A stretch of DNA of 64,000 nucleotides from DATDAW01 sp036524675. GTDB lineage: Bacteria; Verrucomicrobiota; Verrucomicrobiia; Chthoniobacterales; DASVRZ01. Made by a program: the position numbers and the translations under genes. This document shows, piece by piece, positions 1-7,924 of this stretch; the stretch's first letter is position 1, and every line of letters starts with the position of its first letter. Under the pieces are notes generated by a model. It saw only the letters and a list, made by a program, of their open reading frames with translations, had not been told where the DNA came from and made no database searches. The stretch spans positions 62,001 through 126,000 of the forward strand of contig DATDBU010000116.1 of assembly GCA_036524675.1 (NCBI GenBank), in the 5' to 3' direction.

Positions 1-105
1 TAGTTCCGCCTGAGCGTGGTCGGTAATGCCGACAGTGCCTTCATTGCCTTCTATGCGCAGCCATTCGTGCGTTTCCGCGTATTTCAAATCCTCGGGGACG
101 TTCAT
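1..105 (-). CDS. gcvH: Glycine cleavage system H protein, N-terminal part (gene runs off the window)
   Basis: The 35 codons present read MNVPEDLKYAETHEWL and continue to HAQAEL, which is the typical start of the H protein, the lipoyl carrier that shuttles the aminomethyl group between the P, T and L proteins of glycine cleavage. The lipoyl-lysine lies outside the window. The ATG at 105 overlaps the gcvT stop codon as ATGA (102-105), so the two genes are translationally coupled, with gcvT first. Identity rests on the N-terminal motif plus the gcvT neighbour. Confidence 0.93.
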   Translation of the reverse strand, partial: MNVPEDLKYAETHEWLRIEGNEGTVGITDHAQAEL

Positions 106-1214
106 GGTTTCGGTTTTTTATAAAGAGGTTTTTTTTCGACAACAGCCGGAAATTTCTTGCCTCGGATATCTATCTCGATCGCCGTTCCGGGAACAGCCAC
201 AGCCAAAGGCAAATAGGCCATGCCGATTCCCGTGCCAAGGCTCGGTGAAAGCCCGCCGCTGCAGGTCTCACCAACCGTCTCGCCGCCAGCCAGGACTGGG
301 TAATGTGAGCGTGGTGGAGGCGATTTCGCCGCCATGCGAAACGGCGCCAGTTTGCGCGGCGCGCCTTCCGCTTTTTGTCGGGCCAACACGTCGCGCCCGA
401 TAAAGTCGCCCTTGTTGAGGTCCACAAAAAATCCAAGCCCGGCTTCGATCGGGGTAATTTCCGGTCCCAAGTCGGAACCATTAAGCGGGTAGCACATCTC
501 GAGGCGCAACGTATCGCGCGCCCCTAGCCCGCAGGGTTTCAGGCCGTACGATTTCCCAAAATCGAGCAACTCATTCCAAATCCGCGGGCCGTCCGCCGCC
601 GGCAGAAACAATTCGGCACCGTCTTCGCCCGTGTAACCGGTCCGGGCCGCCGTAATGGTTGTTCCGCGAACGGAAAAATCCGCGATCCCATTCCGTGGCG
701 GAAGATTGCCGCCAAGGAACGCCTCCAGCAATGCTACCGACGCCGGTCCTTGCACAGCCAGCCCTGCGAAGTCGTCGCTCTTGTTCTCGAGTGTCACGTC
801 GCCCTCCGTCTCGCTCTCGAGCCAGGCGACATCTTCAGCGATCATGGACGCGTTGATGACCAGAAAGTAGGCGTCCGATCCTGTCCGGTAGGCAATGAGA
901 TCGTCAATGACGCCACCGTTTTCATTGGGCAGAATCGTGTATTGGCCCTGGCCAGGAGCGAGCTTCGAAATGTTATTGGTGAGTACTCGATTCAAAAACG
1001 CCTCGGCGTCCGGGCCGGAAATCGTCACCTGCCCCATGTGCGAAATATCGAATACGCCCGCAGCGTTCCGGACCGTCTGATGTTCGTCGATGATGCTCGT
1101 GTAGAAAACGGGCATTTCCCAGCCGCCAAATCCGATCAATTTTGCCCCCGCCCGAACGTGTTCATCGAAAAGCGGCGTGCGCTGGAGGTTCTCGGAGTTG
1201 GACGAATCAGACAC
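102..1214 (-). CDS. gcvT: Glycine cleavage system T protein (aminomethyltransferase)
   Basis: This 370-residue protein has the family length. It transfers the methylene group from aminomethyl-H protein to tetrahydrofolate and releases ammonia. The folate-binding GCV_T domain spans roughly residues 15-270; GVFDISHMG (about 53-61) and GGVIDDL (100-106), whose aspartate matches the catalytic one of the family, are clear. A C-terminal barrel domain follows from about 285. The start is GTG at 1214, with a GGAG only two bases upstream, so the exact start is uncertain; no downstream Met exists before residue 34. The gene overlaps gcvH by 4 bp. No glycine riboswitch was recognised in the 242 bases upstream, which instead hold an inverted repeat. 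Confidence 0.95.
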   Translation of the reverse strand: MSDSSNSENLQRTPLFDEHVRAGAKLIGFGGWEMPVFYTSIIDEHQTVRNAAGVFDISHMGQVTISGPDAEAFLNRVLTNNISKLAPGQGQYTILPNENGGVIDDLIAYRTGSDAYFLVINASMIAEDVAWLESETEGDVTLENKSDDFAGLAVQGPASVALLEAFLGGNLPPRNGIADFSVRGTTITAARTGYTGEDGAELFLPAADGPRIWNELLDFGKSYGLKPCGLGARDTLRLEMCYPLNGSDLGPEITPIEAGLGFFVDLNKGDFIGRDVLARQKAEGAPRKLAPFRMAAKSPPPRSHYPVLAGGETVGETCSGGLSPSLGTGIGMAYLPLAVAVPGTAIEIDIRGKKFPAVVEKKPLYKKPKP

Positions 1215-1276
1215 AGCTCCGAGAGTAAACGGGACGTTACACCCAGGGAAAGGTGAAAATGGCGACTTTAAAACTT

Positions 1277-1417
1277 GTCACACGGAGGCGCGAAGGACGC
1301 TGAGAAAGGTATCGAGAAGCGTCGCGGGATAGTAGATCTCCAGCAATTCAACGGCAGCACGGCCTAGCGTCGTTGCGATGTGAATTGTTCTCCGTGTCCT
1401 CCGCGGCTCCGTGTGAC
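1277..1417. repeat. Intergenic inverted repeat, 30-bp imperfect arms
   Basis: Arms at 1277-1306 (begins GTCACACGGAGGCGCGAAGG) and 1388-1417 (reverse complement begins GTCACACGGAGCCGCGGAGG) match at most positions and enclose 81 bases. Arms built on a CACACGGAG core are common between genes in Verrucomicrobia and Planctomycetes and often surround small mobile or decayed cassettes. The minus strand of the enclosed part has a short open stretch ending inside the arm (GRAAVELLEIYYPATLLDTF, then a few residues to a TGA at about 1277), possibly a remnant of a cassette gene. It lies between the hydroxylase gene and gcvT. Confidence 0.6.
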
Positions 1418-1456
1418 ACCACATCAGGGGATATCAACACCCGCAGGCTCCTCACA

Positions 1457-2143
1457 TTACCTGCCCCGTAGCGACTGGGCGGCAGCGTAGTATTCCTTTT
1501 CCCACTTGGCCTGATTGTCCTGAGCTTCGCGAATGAACGGAGTAAAGACCGCCAGACGAAGGATGAGCCAGTTCAAGATGTTAAACGGGAACCAAACGCG
1601 CCTGACAAAATCGACGAAAAGAACCACACGCCAGCCGTCGGTTTCGTTCCACACTTCGTGGTTGTAACTGTCATCAAAAATGAGCGCTTGGCCTTCCTGC
1701 CACCGGGCGATCTGGTCGTTTACGCGGATACGCACTTTCTCGTTTGGGTCAGGCACAACGAGCCCGAGGTGGAGGCGGAGCACTCCGTTGTAAGGCCCCC
1801 GATGAGCGGGAATGTGTTTGCGCGGAGCCAAAATCGAGAAGAAACCCGTCTTCAACCCGGGGATTTTCTTCAGCGCGGCGACGGTGTCGGGGCATTGACG
1901 GCAGTTTTCATCGGCCCACACGCCGTAACCGCAAAACATGAACGTCTTCCAGTTGTTATCCGTCTGGATCGTTTTGACGTCGGTCGAGATGTCCTGAAAA
2001 TTCGGCAGCTCCTCCCGGCGCTCCATCACTTTTTCGAGTTCCGCGCGGATCTTCGGGTATTCCGCCTCGATCTCTCTCGCCCACGGGAACCTGGCATTGT
2101 CGAATATGGGTTCATCGCCGGGAATCGAAAACTTGTAAAACAA
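1457..2143 (-). CDS. Aspartyl/asparaginyl beta-hydroxylase family (LpxO-like) dioxygenase
   Basis: A 2-oxoglutarate/Fe(II) dioxygenase of the AspH/LpxO family (PF05118). HRGPYNGVLRLHLGL (114-128) and FDDSYNHEVWNE (157-168) are the family signatures; H125 and H162 match the two iron-binding histidines. Members hydroxylate either protein Asp/Asn residues or the lipid A acyl chain (LpxO). A hydrophobic stretch near 184-198 suggests membrane contact, which favours a lipid substrate, but the substrate is not proven. The only in-frame conventional start is TTG at 2143, yet the same frame stays open upstream for about 30 more codons of protein-like sequence, up to an ATG-A7 tract in another frame (see 2221-2232). 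The true protein may be 258 residues. It follows the GH1 gene on the same strand. Confidence 0.82.
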   Translation of the reverse strand: MFYKFSIPGDEPIFDNARFPWAREIEAEYPKIRAELEKVMERREELPNFQDISTDVKTIQTDNNWKTFMFCGYGVWADENCRQCPDTVAALKKIPGLKTGFFSILAPRKHIPAHRGPYNGVLRLHLGLVVPDPNEKVRIRVNDQIARWQEGQALIFDDSYNHEVWNETDGWRVVLFVDFVRRVWFPFNILNWLILRLAVFTPFIREAQDNQAKWEKEYYAAAQSLRGR

Positions 2144-2220
2144 CCACTCAGCACCATCGAGAATCTTTGCTACCGCCTTCCCTAAAAATCCCGTCGGCGG
2201 ATTTAACGGCTTGCTTTCAA

Positions 2221-2232
2221 TTTTTTTGCCAT
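2221..2232 (-). other. Candidate -1 slippery heptamer (A_AAA_AAA) at the hydroxylase start
   Basis: On the minus strand ATG-GCA-AAA-AAA-TTG starts at 2232 and terminates at TAA after nine codons. The seven A residues form A_AAA_AAA in the zero frame. One step back places the ribosome in the frame ATT-GAA-AGC-AAG, which runs open without interruption into the hydroxylase gene and adds 30 residues (MAKKIESKPLNPPTGFLGKA and on). Real frameshifting, transcriptional slippage, or a one-base homopolymer error in the assembly would look identical here. Confidence 0.4.
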
Positions 2233-2267
2233 GCTTGTGTAAAGATCACGCAAAGATTGGGTGAACT

Positions 2268-3803
2268 TTACATGCGCTTCAACTGTTCTTGCGCATGGGC
2301 CGTCTCTCGGGCGGCGCTGATCAGCGTGGCATACGTCGCCGAGGGATTATCTCCGTCGGGGTCGACAGCATCCCGCTCGGCGCCATTCATGTAGTCAATA
2401 GAATACAGGCCAAAACGCGGCGTGTAGCTACCCCATTCATAGTTATCGAAAAGGGACCAGTGCAGATATCCCATGACGGGAATCCCGTCCTTCACGATGC
2501 GGACAACCTCGTGGACATGCAATTTTAGGAACTGACTGCGCGTCATGCCATCGCGGCGGCGGGTTCGGGAATTGTCTTTTTTCCGCCGCTTGGCCATGCC
2601 GTTTTCCGCGATGAGAATTTCACGCCCGCCAAAATCTTCGGAATAATATTTACAGAAAAAATGCATACCGCGTGCCAGCACGCGCCAATCCCACCATTTG
2701 CTGGTGACGCTGTTCATCACCCATTCGCGAAAAGATTTGGACCGGAATTCGTGATCCCACCAAACCGGCAGCCGAAACGCGTGTGCGGTAAAAGGGTCGT
2801 AATAATCGATGCCAATGTAATCGAAAGCCCGCGCGGAAGGGCCGTTGTAAAGTTCTGTTAGGGTATGTTTAAAACGGGCACTGCGGAAGGTTCTGTATCC
2901 GACCCAGTTACTTATTCTTTTGAGGGCATCGCCAAAATAATAAGGAACGTCCCTGCGCAACGGGATCCTTGCGCCAACGAACGCGGCATCGAATTCCTCC
3001 GCCTTTCGATGAATATAACGATTCAAGTCGTCCGGCTCCTGACCACGCTCGCGCATGGAGAGGATATCGAGAATGAATTTGTCGGACCAATAAAGGTCGC
3101 TGCAGTAGTTGTTGAGGGTAACAAGTGGCTCCCGCCAACCGCGTTCGCGATAAAGTCTGTGAATCGCGTGATAAGCTCTCACGTGGCTGGCCATCAACAA
3201 ATCGTAAGCCTGCAAGCATGCTGCAAAACTGCGACGATGCCCCGACGGAAATTGATGACCGAAATAACTGTTAAGCACGAGCATGTTAGGCTCGTTGATG
3301 GTAATCATCCGATGAATCGGCTCCTGACCGGCCTCGGTGAGCAAGGTGTTTACATGATCGAGCGCTTTAACGACGTACAGCTCGAACCAGTCGATCGTCG
3401 ACTCGTGAAGCCACGGATCGCTTCCCAACCAGGCGGGATGGACAAAATGATGGAGCGTGACAACAGGCGTGAGCTGGCTTTCGCGGCATTTGCAAATCAA
3501 GTCCGCGTAGAAGTCGAGCGCACTCCGATCAAACGGCGGCGGTGGATTGCCATCGAGTTTTGCTGAACCGGGCTGAATGCGACTCCATTCCAAGCCCAAA
3601 CGAAATGCGTTGAGACCCAGCCCTTTACAACGTGCAAAATCCTCGGGGTAGCGGTGCAAAAAGTCGGAGGAAGCCCCCAGGGGCGCAACATCGCGTTTCT
3701 CTTCTGCGTGGGCCCAGTTGGTGCGGGGCTGGTTCGGCCCATTGTAATGGCCCTCAGCCTGATATGCGGATGTCGCAACGCCCCACAGGAAGTCAGTTGT
3801 CAT
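2268..3803 (-). CDS. Glycoside hydrolase family 1 protein (beta-glucosidase-like)
   Basis: A 511-residue single-domain TIM-barrel enzyme of family GH1. It starts straight in the barrel (FLWGVATSAYQAEG, 5-18) with no signal peptide, so it is probably cytoplasmic. TINEP at 168-172 carries the acid/base glutamate E171 and LIAENG at 397-402 the nucleophile E400; WSLFDNYEW (449-457) is the usual aglycone/substrate loop. Retaining beta-glycosidase activity is well supported; the sugar (glucoside, galactoside, glycolipid) is not. It sits 21 bp downstream of an MGDG-synthase-like glycosyltransferase on the same strand, so it could trim or remodel a glycolipid, which is only inference. Confidence 0.88.
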   Translation of the reverse strand: MTTDFLWGVATSAYQAEGHYNGPNQPRTNWAHAEEKRDVAPLGASSDFLHRYPEDFARCKGLGLNAFRLGLEWSRIQPGSAKLDGNPPPPFDRSALDFYADLICKCRESQLTPVVTLHHFVHPAWLGSDPWLHESTIDWFELYVVKALDHVNTLLTEAGQEPIHRMITINEPNMLVLNSYFGHQFPSGHRRSFAACLQAYDLLMASHVRAYHAIHRLYRERGWREPLVTLNNYCSDLYWSDKFILDILSMRERGQEPDDLNRYIHRKAEEFDAAFVGARIPLRRDVPYYFGDALKRISNWVGYRTFRSARFKHTLTELYNGPSARAFDYIGIDYYDPFTAHAFRLPVWWDHEFRSKSFREWVMNSVTSKWWDWRVLARGMHFFCKYYSEDFGGREILIAENGMAKRRKKDNSRTRRRDGMTRSQFLKLHVHEVVRIVKDGIPVMGYLHWSLFDNYEWGSYTPRFGLYSIDYMNGAERDAVDPDGDNPSATYATLISAARETAHAQEQLKRM

Positions 3804-3824
3804 GGCAGGCGGCCTTTTAAGTTG

Positions 3825-5012
3825 TTAGGAACCTTCCCTGGTTACCACGGCGGCTATGGCTTCAACTTCCTCTTTACTGATACGGATAGGCGGAAGCTTG
3901 TCGCCCATCAGCGTGTTAACAATCGTCCACGCAGCATTCGGTTTCGCCAGGCGCCGCGTATTTTCACGCATTTGCGCGAGGCGCCCGGGTTCATCGAGGA
4001 GACGATCTATCTTGAACGGCAGCGTCGTCATTTCGTTGCATTTGATAGCTATGCCTTCTTCCAGCAAATGATCGCTGTTGCGCTCTTCCTGACCGGGAAT
4101 CGGCGCGACGATCACCATTGGGAGCCCAACAGCCAGCGCTTCCGCGGTCGTTAGCCCGCCCGGTTTGCCAATAAACAAGTCCGAAGCGCCCATCAGCTCG
4201 TGCATGCGCGTGACGAAACCATATACCTGGAACTTCAGCTTGGACGATGCAGTCATTTCCGCTATGCGTGCGCGCAGATCGGCGCTCCTTCCGCAGAGCA
4301 CAATGGTCTGCACGTCATTACGAAGCGTCTGCAATCGTTCGACAATGAATTCGGCGTATCCGAGGCCCACAGCCCCGGCGGAGAGCAAGATGGTGGTCTT
4401 GTCCGGATCCAAACCGAACTCAGTGCGGATCCGGGCACGGTCGATAGGTTTTCCGAAATCCGGATCAACCGGAATGCCGGAGACCGTGATGCGCTCCGGC
4501 GGAAGTCCCAAGGTATCGAGATGAGCCTTGGTCTCCTCGATAGCCACAAAATACCGGTGGAAATGCCGCGAAAGCCACATCGCATGAAAATCGAAATCGG
4601 TGACAACAATGGAGAGCTGGGTCTGCAGCTCCTTTTTCGACATCAAGTGCGAAATAATTCCCGCAGGCATGAAATGGGTGCAGACCGTGATGTCGGGATC
4701 GAAGCCACGGATGAATTTGACCAGAGGAACCGTGTTCAACCGATCGAGCGCAAGCCGCATCGGGTCGGTCTTCCAGGGTTCATCGCTTTGTTTATACCAC
4801 CAACCGAGAAAGTTCGGCGCGGACTCCACCAGCGTCGTGTAAAACTTTGAGTAAAAATCGCTGAAAAGCTGATTGGTATAGTTCAGCGCATCGAGGTGAA
4901 CCACTTCGCCCACGTCGGAATGCTGGCGGAACGTTTTTTCAAGAGCGTCTGCCGCGCGGATATGGCCCGTGCCCGCACCTGTAGAGATGATAAGGACGCG
5001 TTTCTTAGCCAC
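3825..5012 (-). CDS. GT28-type glycosyltransferase, MGDG synthase / processive diacylglycerol glucosyltransferase-like
   Basis: A 395-residue GT-B fold enzyme. The N-terminal STGAGTGHIRAADALE (about 9-24) is the MGDG-synthase signature, and the C-terminal donor site has GKPGGLTTAEALAVGLP followed by IPGQEERN, the UDP-sugar-binding pattern shared with UgtP and MurG. It likely transfers a hexose from UDP-sugar to diacylglycerol at the inner face of the cytoplasmic membrane. The start is taken as GTG at 5012: it overlaps the stop of the upstream gene (GGTGGCTAA) and gives the family N-terminus at once. The longer open frame to 5186 would overlap the tail of the neighbour by 60 codons and looks like noise. 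Confidence 0.86.
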   Translation of the reverse strand: MAKKRVLIISTGAGTGHIRAADALEKTFRQHSDVGEVVHLDALNYTNQLFSDFYSKFYTTLVESAPNFLGWWYKQSDEPWKTDPMRLALDRLNTVPLVKFIRGFDPDITVCTHFMPAGIISHLMSKKELQTQLSIVVTDFDFHAMWLSRHFHRYFVAIEETKAHLDTLGLPPERITVSGIPVDPDFGKPIDRARIRTEFGLDPDKTTILLSAGAVGLGYAEFIVERLQTLRNDVQTIVLCGRSADLRARIAEMTASSKLKFQVYGFVTRMHELMGASDLFIGKPGGLTTAEALAVGLPMVIVAPIPGQEERNSDHLLEEGIAIKCNEMTTLPFKIDRLLDEPGRLAQMRENTRRLAKPNAAWTIVNTLMGDKLPPIRISKEEVEAIAAVVTREGS

Positions 5013-6027
5013 CGGATTTTTTCTTGTCGCTGTTATCGCCGCCGGCTGAAGCGGATTTGGATTCTGGTTTTTCAATTTTATTTCCGACATCCACGGGAGC
5101 CAATCGTTCGAGACGCCGCTTGGCGGCCGCTTCCATCCGGGCAATCCCCTTGCTGAAACCGGAATCGATCTGCCGCATTTGTGCAAACAACGCCGGATAA
5201 TAGACCTTCAGCGCTTCGTAACGCGCCTCAGCACTCGGAGCAGAATCGGCCTTTGCCTTAAGGTCGCGAACGCTAGCGACTTCCAGAGCTCGAGCTTTGA
5301 TTTTTTGGAACCGTGCCCGGTCGAACGACGGATCAACAACAGAATCGCCATCGAATACAGCCGCTTCCGCAGCACCAGGGCTGGAGACGGTTTCCTCCTG
5401 CGAAATGCCGCCATCGACAAGTCCGATGGGCTGGTTCAGGGGGCTGGCCTTGACTTTTTCGGAGACAGGTTTGGCCGCAGGTCTTATTTCCTGGACAGGG
5501 GCACTGCTCACCGTTTCGGCAGGCTCCTCGACCACGCTCTCGTCCAGCGGCGGCAACGAATCGGGCAACGGCGCGGAGCTCGAGTCCGGAAGCATCGCCG
5601 GGACGGTGGTTCCCAAGGCCGCTGCAGAAAGCCCCACTTTGGAGGCATCAGGCAGAGCCGGTGCAGCCACGGCAGGCGAGGACTGCTGGATTGGATCGTC
5701 GGCGCTGCCGGATTCAACAGGCTGGGTTTTTTCTTCCGTCGGCTTTACACGACGCTTTTTTCGCTTTGGAGTAGGCGTTGTCGCGGAAGTCCCCTCAGGA
5801 GCCGGCACCAGTTTCTCCTTCTTACCGAAGAGCCGTTTGAAGAAGCCGGGCTTTTTCTTTTCCACAGGAAGCGGTGTCGGGTAAACAATGTTAGCTTGCG
5901 CTGTTTTCTCCGGAGCAGCAGGCTTTCGTTTTTGAGAAGGCGTGGAACCCGCCTGCTGGGCGAGAATATCCGTGAAAGCCAGTGCGAAAAATAGCACGAT
6001 AGCGAGGGAGAGACCGAGGCGTTTCAT
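5005..6027 (-). CDS. Secreted Pro/Ala/Ser-rich protein with a short C-terminal helical domain, function unknown
   Basis: 340 residues. Residues 1-24 are a signal peptide (LSLAIVLFFALAFTDILAQ). Residues 25-230 are low-complexity, with basic patches (KKKPGFFKRLFGKKEK, TPKRKKRRVK) and Pro/Ser/Val-rich linkers. A compact helical segment at about 240-312 (ARFQKIKARALEVASVRDLK, then ARYEALKVYYPALFAQM) resembles the end of the protein encoded at 14679-15380. The tail is Lys/Ser/Gly-rich. It is the first gene of a run into the glycosyltransferase (8-bp overlap), so a cell-envelope role is plausible. No named family was recognised. Confidence 0.75.
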   Translation of the reverse strand: MKRLGLSLAIVLFFALAFTDILAQQAGSTPSQKRKPAAPEKTAQANIVYPTPLPVEKKKPGFFKRLFGKKEKLVPAPEGTSATTPTPKRKKRRVKPTEEKTQPVESGSADDPIQQSSPAVAAPALPDASKVGLSAAALGTTVPAMLPDSSSAPLPDSLPPLDESVVEEPAETVSSAPVQEIRPAAKPVSEKVKASPLNQPIGLVDGGISQEETVSSPGAAEAAVFDGDSVVDPSFDRARFQKIKARALEVASVRDLKAKADSAPSAEARYEALKVYYPALFAQMRQIDSGFSKGIARMEAAAKRRLERLAPVDVGNKIEKPESKSASAGGDNSDKKKSGG

Positions 6028-6146
6028 TGGGAAGAACCGAAGAAAGCGACAAAGTTAACTTTGTCAGGCACTACTCGCAATTCGAAAAATCTTCCCCCTT
6101 TTCCTGCTTCAGCGACTGGTTTACGGTGCGCGTCCCGCATTTTCCC

Positions 6147-7418
6147 ATGATCGACATCCGCCTTATCCGCGAACAGCCTGAATACGTCAAAGCCCGTCTC
6201 ACTACGCGGAGCGCATCCTACGGAACGGCGATCGATGAAATCCTCGACTGCGACCGGGAACGACGCTCGCTGGAAACCCGGTTGCAAAATTTGCAGGCCG
6301 ACCGCAAGCGGCTCAGCAAAGAAATCGGTCAAAAACGCATGACCGGCCAGGATTCGAGCGAGATTGAGGCAACGGTTCGCAGAATCGGCGCGCAAATCGA
6401 CGGAATCGGCGCGCAGACGCAGCAGGCGGATGGAAAACAACGCGATCTGCTGCTCAATCTGCCCAATCTTCCTTACGACGGAGCGCCGATCGGCAAAACC
6501 GCCGAGGACAATCCGGTCGTCCGAACGTGGGGCAAAAAACCGGTCGTCGATAATCCGCTCGACCACGTGAAGCTGGGTGAAAAGCTTGGTTTATTCGACT
6601 TGCCACGCGCGACTCGGATGTCGGGCAGCGGCTTTGTGCTGTTTACGGGAGCAGGCGCGCGATTGGAGCGAGCGCTGGTGCAGTTCTGCCTTGACCTGCA
6701 TACGCGAGAGCACGGCTACATCGAGATCAACCCGCCCTTCGTGGTAAATCGCAGCTCGCTGGTGGGAACGAGCCAGTTACCGAAGTTTGCCGATCAGCTC
6801 TATCATGTGCCCGGCGAGGATTTGTTTCTGATTCCCACTGCAGAAGTGCCAGTGACCAACATGTACCGGGAAGAAATCCTTGCGTTGGCGGACTTGCCAA
6901 AAAATTTCGCCGCCTACACGCCGTGTTTCCGCAGCGAAGCCGGTGCGGCCGGCATTGGAACACGCGGCCTCATCCGCGTCCATCAATTCGACAAGGTCGA
7001 GCTCGTAAAGCTCACAACCCCCGATACTTCCTTTGCAGAACTTGAAACTCTCACGGCGGATGCCGAACGGGTTCTCCAGAAACTGGGCCTTCATTATCGG
7101 GTGATCGAACTCTGCACGGGCGATCTCGGGTTCGGCTCGACAAAAACTTACGACATCGAGGTCTGGGCTCCGGGCCAGAACGCCTTCCTGGAAGTCTCGA
7201 GCTGTTCGAACTTCGGAGACTTTCAGGCGCGCCGGATGAATCTCCGTTTCAAAGACACCGAAGGTAAAAATCGCTTTGCACATACGCTGAACGGCTCAGG
7301 GACCGCAATGCCGCGATTGATGGTGGCGCTGCTGGAGACTTATCAACAGCCCGATGGTTCGATTTCGATCCCGGAACCCTTGCGTCCTTATTTTGGCAGT
7401 GAAAAGATCGCTCCATGA
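6147..7418 (+). CDS. serS: Seryl-tRNA synthetase
   Basis: 423 residues, the usual bacterial length. It charges tRNA-Ser and the selenocysteine tRNA if present. The N-terminal MIDIRLIREQPEYVKARL begins the tRNA-binding coiled coil (to about 105). The class II core has TAEVPVTN, motif 2 FRSEAGAAGIGTRGLIRVHQ and motif 3 NGSGTAMPRLMVALLE. The start at ATG 6147 is chosen because it gives the canonical N-terminus; the open frame reaches back to 6027 but that is the divergent intergenic region shared with the secreted protein gene. The stop overlaps the next ATG as ATGA (7415-7418). Confidence 0.97.
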   Translation: MIDIRLIREQPEYVKARLTTRSASYGTAIDEILDCDRERRSLETRLQNLQADRKRLSKEIGQKRMTGQDSSEIEATVRRIGAQIDGIGAQTQQADGKQRDLLLNLPNLPYDGAPIGKTAEDNPVVRTWGKKPVVDNPLDHVKLGEKLGLFDLPRATRMSGSGFVLFTGAGARLERALVQFCLDLHTREHGYIEINPPFVVNRSSLVGTSQLPKFADQLYHVPGEDLFLIPTAEVPVTNMYREEILALADLPKNFAAYTPCFRSEAGAAGIGTRGLIRVHQFDKVELVKLTTPDTSFAELETLTADAERVLQKLGLHYRVIELCTGDLGFGSTKTYDIEVWAPGQNAFLEVSSCSNFGDFQARRMNLRFKDTEGKNRFAHTLNGSGTAMPRLMVALLETYQQPDGSISIPEPLRPYFGSEKIAP

Positions 7419-7801
7419 GCACCCGCCGCTTCGACCATCTCGATCTTCGCATTTCCAATTACGCAGAAGCGCGTCCGTTTTACGATTCGTGGCTGCCCTC
7501 GATGGGCTTTACTCGCCTCGCCGATTACGGTGAAGAATGGACAGGTTGGCGGCTGGAAGGTTCCGATCCTACGGAATTTATCGGTATCATCACTGATCCC
7601 AATCACACAGCAAATGCGAATCGCGTTGCCTTTTGGGCTGACAGCCGGGCCGAAGTGGATCGGATCGCCACTGCGATCGTTGCTGGCGGTGGCAAAAACA
7701 TAGAAGGGCCCGAGGTCTGCGAAGAATATTCCCCAGGTTATTACGCCGTATTTTTCGAGGATCCTTCTGGAAACCGGTTTGAAGTCTGCTTTCGCGAATA
7801 A
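7415..7801 (+). CDS. VOC (glyoxalase/bleomycin-resistance fold) family protein
   Basis: 128 residues with paired beta-alpha-beta-beta-beta modules of the vicinal oxygen chelate superfamily: FDHLDLRISNYAEARPFYD at the start and GYYAVFFEDPSGNRFEV near the end, where the final glutamate and first His are the usual metal-ligand positions. Substrates in this superfamily are very diverse and none can be assigned. It overlaps serS by 4 bp and is probably translated from the same transcript. Confidence 0.85.
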   Translation: MSTRRFDHLDLRISNYAEARPFYDSWLPSMGFTRLADYGEEWTGWRLEGSDPTEFIGIITDPNHTANANRVAFWADSRAEVDRIATAIVAGGGKNIEGPEVCEEYSPGYYAVFFEDPSGNRFEVCFRE

Positions 7802-7840
7802 CCGGTCCTACTCCGTTTCTCCCGGGAGGACTACCGTCCC

Positions 7841-7877
7841 GCCCGTCTCTGTTAGACGGGCGGAACGGCTGTTCCGC
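7841..7877. repeat. Tandem pair of short hairpins
   Basis: GCCCGTCT (7841-7848), loop CTGTT, AGACGGGC (7854-7861) is an 8-bp perfect stem. It is followed at once by GCGGAA (7860-7865), loop CGGCTG, TTCCGC (7872-7877). No T-run follows either hairpin, so this looks more like a REP-type palindromic element than a standard terminator, though it could still shape the 3' end of the serS transcript. Confidence 0.5.
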
Positions 7878-7924
7878 CTACAACCACGCAGTTAATTTGC
7901 ACCATCGTCAGCCCAACTACGCTG

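Noticed and set aside
1215..1456. Glycine riboswitch upstream of gcvT
   Set aside because: No tandem aptamer pattern was seen; the region is filled by an inverted repeat.
5013..5186. 58-residue N-terminal extension of the GT28 enzyme
   Set aside because: It lies over the coding end of the upstream secreted-protein gene, and the stop-coupled GTG at 5012 gives the family N-terminus.
7841..7877. Rho-independent terminator after serS-VOC
   Set aside because: The stems are good, but no run of T follows; a palindromic repeat is more likely.
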